The position numbers were made by a program, and so were the translations under genes. This document shows, in pieces, positions 1-6,536 of a DNA stretch of 29,211 nt. This DNA comes from CAZXCQ01 sp964639275 (GTDB lineage: Bacteria; Desulfobacterota; DSM-4660; Desulfatiglandales; Desulfatiglandaceae), in contig CAZXCQ010000044.1 in assembly GCA_964639275.1 (NCBI GenBank), positions 1-29,211 of the forward strand. The letters are read 5' to 3'. The first letter of the stretch is position 1. Every line of letters starts with the position of its first letter. Below the pieces are notes generated by a model. The model was not told where the DNA came from, did not search any database, and saw only the letters and a list, made by a program, of their open reading frames with translations.

Positions 1-1441
1 AGAAGAAGTCAAAGGCCCCCTCCAGGTCGAAGAACTTCGGAGGGTCGCCGGTCATATAATAGAGCCTGCTGTCGCTGGCCATGGAGTCGTGGATCTCGAC
101 CCTTTCCAGCCTGATGTCGAAAAGCTTAGTTGATGTCCTGACAATGGCGTCGATGATCTCGTTGGTCCTCTCTGAATAACGCCTTGACACCCTGGCGTAT
201 TCCCTATTCAACCGCTCCTCCTCCCGGCTCACCCAGTCATCAAAGGTACGAACGATACCGTCATGGAGCGCCGACTCCATGAGGCGAAAATAATCCGAGA
301 CCGGTCGACCTTCATGGCTTTTCCCGGTTGCCTCCAGTTCGCTCAACAGCCTTGGGATCTCCCTTTCCTTCAGCCTATCAAGATCCCGATCCAGGAGGTC
401 GATGAGGCGATTGATTTCCCCCTCGAAATAGTAGCGGGTGTCCTCCCGGTCCTGTTTTACGGCCTCCATCTTTGCCTGGAACACCTTGATCTTTTCCTCC
501 AGTTCATCCAGGGGAGTGGCTATGGCGCGGCTTTCCAGCTCAATGGCCATCTCTTCGTCCACAAGGAGCTTCCTTGCGCTGTTCAGTGCGTTGCGAAGAA
601 TGGTCTTTCCCTTGGCTTTCAGAAGAAAGTCCCCCAGCACCTTATCGAAGAGGGGGAGGCCGCTCCTATCAACGAGATCCGTATCTCCCGCCTGCTTCCC
701 TTCCAGGGCCATGCGAGCAGAGAGGGGGTAGATGCGGATGCTATCCATCCCCAGAGCCTTTTCGATGGCTTCTCGGGAAAAGCTCAGGGACTCTTCCAGC
801 TCCTCTTTGCCCAGGTAATCGATCTTGTTTTGAATAAAGAAGATCTTTTCCACATACTCACGGACATCCTTGAGAAAAGTGAGCTCTGACTGGCTGATGG
901 GCGGGTCCACCGCCAGGAGAAACAAAGCTGCATCCACATTGGGGAGGTAGTTGTAGGTCATTTCGGTGTTGTTCTCAAAGGTTGATCCTACCCCCGGCGT
1001 ATCAATGATGGAGACGCCGTCTTTCAGGTATTCGGATGGAAAAGATATCTCCACCTGTTTGACCCCTTTGCCGTTACCGGGATTGCCGCGCTCGGTGACA
1101 TAACTGACCAGATCTCCCCTCGGGATCACGCGGCGGGACCCATTCTCGAACAGGACCTCAATCGCCTCCTTCTCTCCGTACCTGAGAATGGTCACAATAG
1201 AGGTCAGGGGTATCACGGATGTGGGCAGGAGAGAATCCCCGAGGATGCTGTTGATAAAGGTCGATTTCCCCCTTTTGAACTGCCCGAGCACGACCAGGTG
1301 AAAACGGTTCTCAAGGACCTTCGTCTGAAGCGCACTGAGGCTTTCCTCCACCCTCCCGTTGCCCCTTTGGGAACAAAAGGCCTGCAAGTCCGCAATCTTC
1401 TCCAGAAGGATCTCCCGCAGTTCCTTGTATTGATCAAGCAT
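1..1441 (-). CDS. Dynamin-like GTPase, C-terminal part outside the window
   Basis: Large GTPase of the bacterial dynamin-like family, expected to bind GTP and remodel or tether membranes. The frame is open from ATG at 1441 to the window edge (480 codons seen). GTPase motifs are visible: P-loop GQFKRGKST at residues 53-61 (G1), DTPG at 147-150 (G3), NKID at 205-208 (G4). After residue about 230 comes a charged helical region (residues about 260-400) as expected for the stalk/helical part. The start has a strong Shine-Dalgarno (AGGGGGA, minus strand) and lies directly downstream of a fluoride riboswitch and two terminator-like hairpins, so its expression is probably fluoride controlled. The C-terminus and any downstream operon partners are not visible. 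The family call is firm; the cellular role is unknown. Confidence 0.85.
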   Translation of the reverse strand, partial: MLDQYKELREILLEKIADLQAFCSQRGNGRVEESLSALQTKVLENRFHLVVLGQFKRGKSTFINSILGDSLLPTSVIPLTSIVTILRYGEKEAIEVLFENGSRRVIPRGDLVSYVTERGNPGNGKGVKQVEISFPSEYLKDGVSIIDTPGVGSTFENNTEMTYNYLPNVDAALFLLAVDPPISQSELTFLKDVREYVEKIFFIQNKIDYLGKEELEESLSFSREAIEKALGMDSIRIYPLSARMALEGKQAGDTDLVDRSGLPLFDKVLGDFLLKAKGKTILRNALNSARKLLVDEEMAIELESRAIATPLDELEEKIKVFQAKMEAVKQDREDTRYYFEGEINRLIDLLDRDLDRLKEREIPRLLSELEATGKSHEGRPVSDYFRLMESALHDGIVRTFDDWVSREEERLNREYARVSRRYSERTNEIIDAIVRTSTKLFDIRLERVEIHDSMASDSRLYYMTGDPPKFFDLEGAFDFF

Positions 1442-1451
1442 ATATCCCCCT

Positions 1452-1492
1452 AAAAAAGCAATGCCCCGCCAGGTGGTGACCTTGCAGGGCAT
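1452..1492 (-). terminator. Second terminator-like hairpin just before the dynamin RBS
   Basis: On the minus strand ATGCCC (1466 side complement) and GGGCAT arms (1487-1492 and 1461-1466) enclose an inner AGGT/ACCT stem. Six T residues (1457-1452) follow, running into the GTPase Shine-Dalgarno. It may act as a second attenuator or as a structure controlling RBS access. The stem is interrupted by a 4+4 internal loop, so it is weaker than the one at 1497-1549. Confidence 0.45.
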
Positions 1493-1496
1493 CTAA

Positions 1497-1549
1497 ATAA
1501 AAAACCCACCTGGGATTTCAGGTGGGGTAGGTATTATCGCTCCTACCCC
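1497..1549 (-). terminator. Riboswitch expression platform: competing hairpins and intrinsic terminator
   Basis: Minus strand. The terminator stem pairs CCCACCTG (1526-1519) with CAGGTGGG (1512-1505), followed by TTTTTTATTT (1504-1495). A second stem pairs GGGGTAGG (1549-1542) with CCTACCCC (1531-1524) and shares three bases with the terminator stem. GGGGTAG can also pair with CTACCTC (1567-1561), the 3' end of the fluoride aptamer. These exclusive pairings fit a switch in which ligand binding frees GGGGTAGG to weaken the terminator (ON with fluoride). The pairings are seen in sequence; the direction of switching is inferred. Confidence 0.75.
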
Positions 1550-1560
1550 AAAGCGTTTTT

Positions 1561-1614
1561 GAGGTAGAAGTCATCATCCCCTAAAAAGGGCGGTTCATGG
1601 CAGACCTCATTGCC
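1561..1614 (-). promoter_or_regulatory. Fluoride riboswitch (crcB motif) aptamer
   Basis: On the minus strand the segment starts GGCAATGAGGTCTGCC, continues with ATGAACCGCCC, a TTTTTA loop and GGGG, and ends ATGATGACTTCTACCTC. This matches the fluoride aptamer layout: P1 GGCA/TGCC, the GAGGTC element pairing with GACTTC (one G-U), the AAC-CGCCC...GGG stem, and the conserved TGATGAC...CTAC 3' part. It lies about 7-11 nt after a good promoter and just ahead of a terminator platform and the dynamin-like GTPase. No crcB, eriC or other usual fluoride gene is visible between it and the window edge. Confidence 0.9.
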
Positions 1615-1624
1615 AATATCCGCA

Positions 1625-1653
1625 ATTTAAGCAGACAAGACCGCTTATGTCAA
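1625..1653 (-). promoter_or_regulatory. Sigma70-type promoter for the fluoride riboswitch transcript
   Basis: Minus-strand -35 TTGACA (1653-1648, perfect) and -10 TTAAAT (1630-1625) are separated by 17 bp. The predicted start point is near 1618, just before the aptamer. Confidence 0.75.
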
Positions 1654-1982
1654 CCAGAAATTACTTCTCCGCGTCAAATAGCTCTTAAGCCCTTTTTGGT
1701 CAACGTGTTGGGCCTTTTCGAGGCTATGGACCACCTTAAAGTGTTTACGGAAAACCGTTGTGCTAAGATGGGCCTTTGATGTGAGGCGGCGGGGTGCATG
1801 ATCGCAGGTTGGCAGCCCCTTTTTCCTGTGAGTTTTTACCGACAGGGGTTTTTCCAGGTTGACTATTAAAGCGGAATGGCTTAGGAAGGTCGGTAATCAA
1901 AAACGGAAGCGGAGGATTATGGGATCTTTTGCATAAGCAGACCCGCTTGCAGGAATGCCACAATGTGTCACAGCAGGATTTC
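1654..1982. other. Intergenic stretch with no recognised gene
   Basis: About 330 bp between the riboswitch promoter and the mgtE leader. No coding sequence is supported. There is a weak hairpin (TTCCTGT/ACAGGGG around 1821-1850, then five T) that might end minor plus-strand transcripts, and a -35-like TTGACT at 1859 without a convincing -10. The mgtE promoter presumably lies here but I cannot place it. Confidence 0.5.
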
Positions 1983-1996
1983 AAAGGAAAAATCAA

Positions 1997-2104
1997 ATGT
2001 CAGATGATGATGGGCCCTGTGCCCGGCAATTGAGTCGCACACATAGCCCAATAAAGGACAGTTCGATTCAGCCGCAGCCTCTTTTGCGGCCCCTGTCCCG
2101 GTGA
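1997..2104 (+). CDS. Candidate acidic/proline leader peptide of mgtE (35 aa)
   Basis: A short ORF begins ATG at 1997 after AAAGGA (1983-1988, spacing 8). It starts MSDDDGP, has a proline-rich end (QPQPLLRPLSR) and stops at TGA 2102-2104. The stop codon falls inside GGTGAAC (2100-2106), the 5' partner of a competing pair of structures that ends on the mgtE ribosome binding site. Enterobacterial MgtL, the mgtA leader peptide, likewise begins with acidic residues and prolines that destabilise ribosomes at low Mg2+. The resemblance is in composition and position, not homology. It is a candidate, since a 35-codon ORF could arise by chance. Confidence 0.5.
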   Translation: MSDDDGPCARQLSRTHSPIKDSSIQPQPLLRPLSR

Positions 2105-2184
2105 ACGTCTCCATCTTTTTGCCTGTTTAGGACTGTCATGTTCACCCCAGGGCCGCATGGCGGATGCGGCTCCTGGAGGTGAAC
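2056..2184 (+). promoter_or_regulatory. mgtE leader with mutually exclusive RBS-sequestering structures
   Basis: Three structures are visible. A two-tier hairpin pairs GGACAG (2056-2061) with CTGTCC (2093-2098) around GCCGCA/TGCGGC (2071-2076/2085-2090). GGTGAAC (2100-2106) can pair with GTTCACC (2140-2146). Alternatively GTTCACCCCAGG (2140-2151) pairs with CCTGG-A-GGTGAAC (2172-2184, one bulged A), extended by GCCGCAT/ATGCGGC (2152-2158/2164-2170); this 19-bp stem buries the mgtE Shine-Dalgarno GGAGGTGA. The two uses of GTTCACC exclude each other, so this is a translational switch. I see no match to the M-box (ykoK) Mg2+ riboswitch consensus. Confidence 0.7.
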
Positions 2185-2185
2185 C

Positions 2186-3565
2186 GTGAAAAATCCTCTT
2201 CTCGTTCCCGAACTGCGGGACCTTCTTTCAAAGAAAGACATAAAGGGACTCCGGGAGTTTTGTGCCTCATCGCACCCAGCGACAGTGGCCGAATTCCTCG
2301 GTGGACTCACCCCTGAGGAAGTCTGGCATGTCCTGACCGCTCTCGAACCGCGGCTGCAGGCAGAGATCTTCGGGCATCTCGATGAGGATCTCCAGGTTAG
2401 TCTCGCCGAGGCCCTGAAGCGCCAGGACCTGGCCGGAATTGTGACCCACATGTCATCCGATGAGCGGGTGGATCTCCTCAAGCGATTACCCGAAGACAAG
2501 CAGGAGAGGCTCCTGCCTGTCCTTGCCCAGGCGGAGCGCGAGGATATCCGGCGACTCTCTTCTTACGCCGAGGGGACGGCCGGCGCTGTTATGACCTCAG
2601 ACTATGCCACCCTTTCCCCTGAGCAAACCGCCTTTGAAGCCATCGCAAAACTGAGACGGGAGGCCCCGGACAAGGAGACCATCTATTATTCTTATGTACT
2701 GGATTTTAGCAGGAGGCTCATCGGACACGTTTCTCTGAAAGATCTCATCCTGGCGCGTCCTGAAAAACGGGTTGAGGAGATCATGCACCGGGATATCATC
2801 TTTGCCCATGTCACGGATGATCAGGAGGATGCCGCCCAGAAGATCGCAAAGTATGACCTGATCGCACTGCCGGTGGTCAACGGCAACAACGTGCTTGTTG
2901 GGATCATCACCCACGACGACGCCATTGACATCATCCACCAGGAGCATACCGAGGACATGGAAAAATTCATGGCCATCACCGGAAGCCATGAGACAGGCAC
3001 CTACTTGAGGACCTCTTCCTGGGGACATTTCAAGAACCGATGCGTCTGGCTCGTGGCCCTAGCCGCCTTGGGTCTGGTATCCGGGTATATCGTAGAGAGC
3101 TTTGAGGGCCTATTGCTCCAATTCGCCATTCTCGCCACCTTCATGCCGATGCTCGCGGACACAGGTGGGAACACCGGGAGCCAGTCCGCGACGTTGGTGG
3201 TGCGCGCACTCGCGTTGATGGAGATCTCTACCCGGGACATCCTTCGGGTGCTCTGGAAGGAATTCAAGGTAGGTCTACCGCTGGCCCTTTTGCTGGCCGG
3301 CCTTGCATTCGGGCGGGTGGTCCTCTTCGCTGAAGGTTCCGGCAGACCTGCGGGGCATTCTCTCTCATCCATTGGCGCTGCGATAGGGGCGGCCCTGGGC
3401 CTTCAGGTGGTGACAGCGACTCTCATCGGCGCCCTGCTTCCCCTTGCAGCGGCCAAGTTGAAGTTTGACCCCGCGGTGGTGGCAAGCCCCGCCCTCACCA
3501 CTATCGTGGATATCACGGGGCTTTTCATCTATTTCACGACTGCCAGGCTCTTGCTCGGTATTTGA
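2186..3565 (+). CDS. mgtE: Magnesium transporter MgtE
   Basis: Homodimeric Mg2+ channel/transporter of the inner membrane, gated by cytoplasmic Mg2+. The 459-residue length is normal for the family. Domain order is MgtE_N helical domain (about 15-130), a CBS pair (about 135-255), a connecting helix, then five membrane helices (about 285-458). The signature MPMLADTGGNTGSQSATLVV and the late DPAVVASPALTTIVDITG, whose Asp lines the pore Mg2+ site in known MgtE, are present. Start is GTG at 2186 with GGAGGTGA directly upstream, and this site is buried in a long stem (see leader). It begins a plus-strand cluster with a small membrane protein, rhodanese and MauE/DoxX genes. Confidence 0.93.
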   Translation: MKNPLLVPELRDLLSKKDIKGLREFCASSHPATVAEFLGGLTPEEVWHVLTALEPRLQAEIFGHLDEDLQVSLAEALKRQDLAGIVTHMSSDERVDLLKRLPEDKQERLLPVLAQAEREDIRRLSSYAEGTAGAVMTSDYATLSPEQTAFEAIAKLRREAPDKETIYYSYVLDFSRRLIGHVSLKDLILARPEKRVEEIMHRDIIFAHVTDDQEDAAQKIAKYDLIALPVVNGNNVLVGIITHDDAIDIIHQEHTEDMEKFMAITGSHETGTYLRTSSWGHFKNRCVWLVALAALGLVSGYIVESFEGLLLQFAILATFMPMLADTGGNTGSQSATLVVRALALMEISTRDILRVLWKEFKVGLPLALLLAGLAFGRVVLFAEGSGRPAGHSLSSIGAAIGAALGLQVVTATLIGALLPLAAAKLKFDPAVVASPALTTIVDITGLFIYFTTARLLLGI

Positions 3566-3591
3566 CCGATGTAGAGATATTAACTTCCAAA

Positions 3592-3795
3592 ATGTGTGGG
3601 CCAAAAGGTACAGGTAACGCGGAAAAGAAAAGGGAATGCCGGCTGGCACTCACAATCATTGACATAAAGGAACGGAAAGAGCTATTTGTGGTCTTGTTGA
3701 TGGTGGGGATTACCCTGGCGTCAAACCCTGCGGTGGGATTTATTATAGGAATCGCCCTTGCCTATGCCTTGAAATCGAATAGGCTGAAAATCTAG
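3592..3795 (+). CDS. Small hydrophobic membrane protein, unrecognised
   Basis: A 67-residue ORF from ATG 3592; the frame is open further up to a TTG at 3562 overlapping the mgtE stop, so the start is uncertain and no clear Shine-Dalgarno is seen for either. The N-terminal half is basic and polar. The C-terminal half (ELFVVLLMVGITLASNPAVG then FIIGIALAYALK) looks like one long or two short membrane helices. Its TAG stop overlaps the GTG start of the rhodanese gene (TAGTG at 3793-3797), which suggests translational coupling and supports it as a real gene. I do not recognise the family. Confidence 0.5.
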   Translation: MCGPKGTGNAEKKRECRLALTIIDIKERKELFVVLLMVGITLASNPAVGFIIGIALAYALKSNRLKI

Positions 3796-4322
3796 TGGCT
3801 GAGAAAGAGAAACACAAAGGTGTCTGGGTGCGGGGGGCCTGGCAGGCCACCGGCATCATGCTGGTCGCCGTGGTCGCGGGGCTCTTGCTCAATCAGATAC
3901 GGTCCCAAGGTATCCCAATGGTGGCCGATTGGTCGCCGGAGGCCCGGTTGACCCTTGAGCCGGGGGAAAATATCGCCATCTCCCTGAAGGATGCCAGGGA
4001 GGCCTTTTACTCCAACAAAGGGGTGTTCCTGGATGCACGTTCTCCCGAGGACTACAAGAGAGGGCATATCAGGGGGGCCCGCAGTCTCCCCTGGGAGGCA
4101 ATTGATGAATACTATGATTCTGTGATGGCGGATATCCCCAAAGAAACACTGATCATCGCCTATTGCGACGGAGAGACCTGCGCCCTGAGCAAGGACCTGG
4201 CCGTTGACTTACTCTTCAGGGGATATGAAAATGTCCGCGTCCTGATAAACGGCTGGAGCGTGTGGGTGAAAAACGGGTTGCCGGTTGGCAGCGATTCAGA
4301 AAGGGCCTTTCGCCAGGACTAG
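3795..4322 (+). CDS. Membrane-anchored rhodanese-domain protein
   Basis: A 175-residue protein with one N-terminal membrane helix (about 17-34) and a single rhodanese domain outside the membrane (about 60-165). The domain shows FLDARSPEDYKRGHIRGA (CH2A-like region) and an active-site loop AYCDGETC with candidate persulfide Cys124. A second Cys at 129 in the same loop could form a disulfide. GTG start overlaps the preceding TAG. It probably handles sulfane sulfur or thiol redox in the periplasm. The next gene, a MauE/DoxX membrane protein, follows after 18 bp, and such rhodanese-DoxX pairs suggest joint sulfur/disulfide chemistry (inference). Confidence 0.82.
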   Translation: MAEKEKHKGVWVRGAWQATGIMLVAVVAGLLLNQIRSQGIPMVADWSPEARLTLEPGENIAISLKDAREAFYSNKGVFLDARSPEDYKRGHIRGARSLPWEAIDEYYDSVMADIPKETLIIAYCDGETCALSKDLAVDLLFRGYENVRVLINGWSVWVKNGLPVGSDSERAFRQD

Positions 4323-4340
4323 CCACGGGGGCAAAAGGGG

Positions 4341-4844
4341 ATGAGGACCCATCATACCGGCAAAATAGCCCAAAAGCAAGGGCGGTGGAATTTTGCAAAT
4401 CTTCTCTTTATTGCCGTCCGGATTGTCCTCGGGGGGGCGTTTGTCCTTGCCAGCGCGCATAAAATCCTCCATCCCGGCGCCTTTGCGGAAATCATCTATA
4501 ATTACCAGATCCTTCCCGATCCACTCATCAACCTGACCGCGATCATCCTTCCTTGGCTCGAGTTGCTGCTGGGCCTGTGTCTGCTCGTGGGTATCTGGCT
4601 CCCGGGAGCCACGCTCCTGGGTGCCTTTCTCCTGATTGTCTTTGAAGGATCGCTTGTCTTTAATCTGGCTCGAGGTCTGAATGTCTACTGCGGGTGTTTT
4701 AGTACGACGAGTGCGGTCTCACCGGATGTCTCAATGGGTTGGTATATCTTGAGGGATGGAATATTTCTGGTGCTGGCACTTGTTGTCGGTTTCTTTGTTT
4801 TTTTCAAAAAACAACACCGGGCCGAGAGACTTTATCCGCAATAA
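4341..4844 (+). CDS. MauE/DoxX-family membrane protein
   Basis: A 167-residue protein with four predicted membrane helices (starting near residues 22, 63, 85 and 135). LLFIAVRIVLGGAFVLASAHKILHPGAFA at the start of the bundle and a YCGCF pair of cysteines between helices 3 and 4 are typical of the MauE/DoxX group. MauE is needed for disulfide formation in methylamine dehydrogenase, and DoxX-type proteins act in thiosulfate/quinone redox chemistry. It is the last gene of the mgtE-rhodanese cluster and is followed by a strong hairpin. The family is fairly clear; the reaction is not. Confidence 0.78.
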   Translation: MRTHHTGKIAQKQGRWNFANLLFIAVRIVLGGAFVLASAHKILHPGAFAEIIYNYQILPDPLINLTAIILPWLELLLGLCLLVGIWLPGATLLGAFLLIVFEGSLVFNLARGLNVYCGCFSTTSAVSPDVSMGWYILRDGIFLVLALVVGFFVFFKKQHRAERLYPQ

Positions 4845-4865
4845 ATCACAAAATCTCAGGCGCAA

Positions 4866-4903
4866 AACCCCCTGGGGTCAGTCAGAAACTCCCCGGGGGG
4901 GTT
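4866..4903. terminator. GC-rich hairpin between convergent genes
   Basis: AACCCCCTGGGG (4866-4877) pairs with CCCCGGGGGGGTT (4891-4903) around a 13-nt loop. It lies between the MauE/DoxX gene (plus) and a rhodanese gene (minus), so it can serve both directions. The trailing T runs are short. Confidence 0.6.
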
Positions 4904-4921
4904 CGCCAGTTTGTCTGCTTC

Positions 4922-5476
4922 TTATTTAAAGGAATTCCAGAATCTTATTTTGTAGGATTCTTCGGCCTTGGACGGTTTCTGTCTGTACTCTGTGATCTTG
5001 AAATTGCCTGTGCAGGCATTGACAAATGGATACCCCGCCTTGGCCCAGCCAACGACCCCGCCATCATACAGCCAGACATTCTTGTACCCGATCTTACACA
5101 AGAAACCCGCCACGTATCTTGCCCTGTGATGGGTGCGGCACCAGATGTAGATCTCAGCGTTTGGGTCCTTGATCTTCTTTGGGATCACATACCAATGGCC
5201 CGCCTGGATGTGGCTCGTTCCCTCAATGTGAAAGGCCGTAAACTCGGTGTCTGTTCTGACATCAATCAGATACGCGTTCCTTTTTCCTGCCAGGACTTCC
5301 TCCCAGACCTTATGGAACTGCTGGGCATTGATGATGCGATCTTTGGGAATCAGGCTGGCCATCTCCTTATTGAATTTCTTTTCATTTGCCCTTAAGGGAT
5401 TGTCCCCGGCCAGTACAGCTCCAGTCGTACTCAAGGCGAACAAAAACACTAACGACAAAACCAATAACCTTTTCAT
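4922..5476 (-). CDS. Exported rhodanese-domain protein
   Basis: A 184-residue single-domain rhodanese-like protein with a clear signal peptide (MKRLLVLSLVFLFALSTTGA, cleavage likely after VLA at 23). The domain shows LIDVRTDTEFTAFHIEGTSH and an active-site loop IWCRTHHRAR with candidate Cys113; extra Cys127 and Cys155 are present. It likely transfers or senses sulfane sulfur in the periplasm. The frame is open upstream, but ATG 5476 is preferred because AGGAGGT sits at proper spacing and the signal peptide follows at once. It has its own promoter at 5580-5608 and is convergent with the plus-strand rhodanese/MauE genes. Confidence 0.85.
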   Translation of the reverse strand: MKRLLVLSLVFLFALSTTGAVLAGDNPLRANEKKFNKEMASLIPKDRIINAQQFHKVWEEVLAGKRNAYLIDVRTDTEFTAFHIEGTSHIQAGHWYVIPKKIKDPNAEIYIWCRTHHRARYVAGFLCKIGYKNVWLYDGGVVGWAKAGYPFVNACTGNFKITEYRQKPSKAEESYKIRFWNSFK

Positions 5477-5579
5477 ATTTGGCACCTCCTGATCTAAAAG
5501 TAACTGTTGATTTCTTGGGCCCCCCAACGGCCTTTCACCTCCTTTCAGGGTCCAAAAGAACCATTTATATTTGAACTGC

Positions 5580-5608
5580 ACTATATTCAATATCGCTGAC
5601 CGCGTCAA
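5580..5608 (-). promoter_or_regulatory. Promoter of the exported rhodanese gene
   Basis: Minus-strand -35 TTGACG (5608-5603) and -10 TATAGT (5585-5580) with a 17-bp spacer. It separates this gene from the lipA cluster upstream. The leader of about 100 nt has an extra AAGGAGGTGA (near 5540) that precedes no convincing start. Confidence 0.7.
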
Positions 5609-5660
5609 GCCGCTTTCTTCCTCCCCAGGCGCGGGGCCGGGCGAAAGGCCGTGATATCCC

Positions 5661-6536
5661 TTACAGAAACGCTTTCATGGCAAGGGCCTTTTGGTATAAT
5701 GTCTCCGCGTTGTAGGAACTTCGGACAAAAGGAGCGGATGCCACCCCTCTAAAGCCCATATTCAGGGCCATGTCCCGGTATTGCTCAAAAACACCGGGGG
5801 TGACATATTCTTTGACAGGATGATGGAGCGACGATGGACACAGATACTGGCCGATGGTCAGGAGATCGCATCTGGATGTCCGCAGATCCAGCATCACCTC
5901 TTTGACCTCCTCCTGTGTCTCCCCCAATCCGACCATCAGCCCGGACTTGGTAATCAATCGGCTCTCCATTTCTTTCATCTTTCTGATCAATTCCAGGGAT
6001 CGCTGGTAGTCAGCCTGGGGACGAACATGGGGGTACAGACGCGGCACGGTTTCAACGTTATGGTTCATGACTTCGGGTGAGGCATGAACCAGGTCGTTGA
6101 GAGCGATCATAGAGCCCTGAAAATCCGGAATCAAGACCTCAATCCCAATCCCCTGGCATTTTTCTCTGATCGCCCTGATCACCCTGCCAAAGTGGTTGGC
6201 CCCGCCATCCGGCAGATCATCTCGGGTAACGGATGTGATCACCACAAAGCGAATACCCAAGGTCCTGACTTCGCGCGCGATCCTTTCGGGTTCATCGGGA
6301 TCCAGGGGTTGCGGGCTTCCAGGGGTCACAGCACAAAAGGTACAATTCCGGGTACACACGTTACCCATGATGAGAAAGGTCGCCACACCCCTTGAAAAGC
6401 ACTCCCCCTGGTTGGGGCAGCACGCCTCCTGGCAGATGGTATGGAGGCGGTTTATCCTCAACTCTTGCGCGATCTGGCTGGCGCGACTATCCGTGGGAAG
6501 CCTTTTTCTCAGCCAAGGTGGTTTTGGGGAGCCCAT
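5661..6536 (-). CDS. lipA: Lipoyl synthase LipA
   Basis: Radical SAM enzyme that inserts two sulfurs into octanoyl groups on lipoyl domains (pyruvate/2-oxoacid dehydrogenases, glycine cleavage H protein). The 291 residues are normal length. The auxiliary cluster motif is C35-x4-C40-x5-C46 and the radical SAM motif is C61-TRN-C65-TF-C68; the C-terminal RSSYNAE matches the LipA RSSY signature. ATG 6536 is used because it overlaps the stop of the upstream gene as TGATG, giving translational coupling; a TTG three bases earlier is in frame but less likely. It is the last gene of the acyl-CoA cluster. No lipB or octanoyltransferase is nearby. Confidence 0.95.
   Translation of the reverse strand: MGSPKPPWLRKRLPTDSRASQIAQELRINRLHTICQEACCPNQGECFSRGVATFLIMGNVCTRNCTFCAVTPGSPQPLDPDEPERIAREVRTLGIRFVVITSVTRDDLPDGGANHFGRVIRAIREKCQGIGIEVLIPDFQGSMIALNDLVHASPEVMNHNVETVPRLYPHVRPQADYQRSLELIRKMKEMESRLITKSGLMVGLGETQEEVKEVMLDLRTSRCDLLTIGQYLCPSSLHHPVKEYVTPGVFEQYRDMALNMGFRGVASAPFVRSSYNAETLYQKALAMKAFL

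Noticed and set aside
1597..1779. 60-codon ORF on the plus strand opposite the fluoride riboswitch
   Set aside because: It is antisense to a strongly structured, recognisable aptamer and promoter, has no Shine-Dalgarno and no protein-like composition.
2041..2185. M-box (ykoK) Mg2+ riboswitch in front of mgtE
   Set aside because: Location suggested it, but the conserved M-box sequence blocks are not present; the structures seen are explained by a leader ORF with RBS-sequestering stems.
4739..5395. 218-codon plus-strand ORF spanning the terminator
   Set aside because: It crosses a strong hairpin and is antisense to the exported rhodanese, which has a signal peptide and active-site loop.
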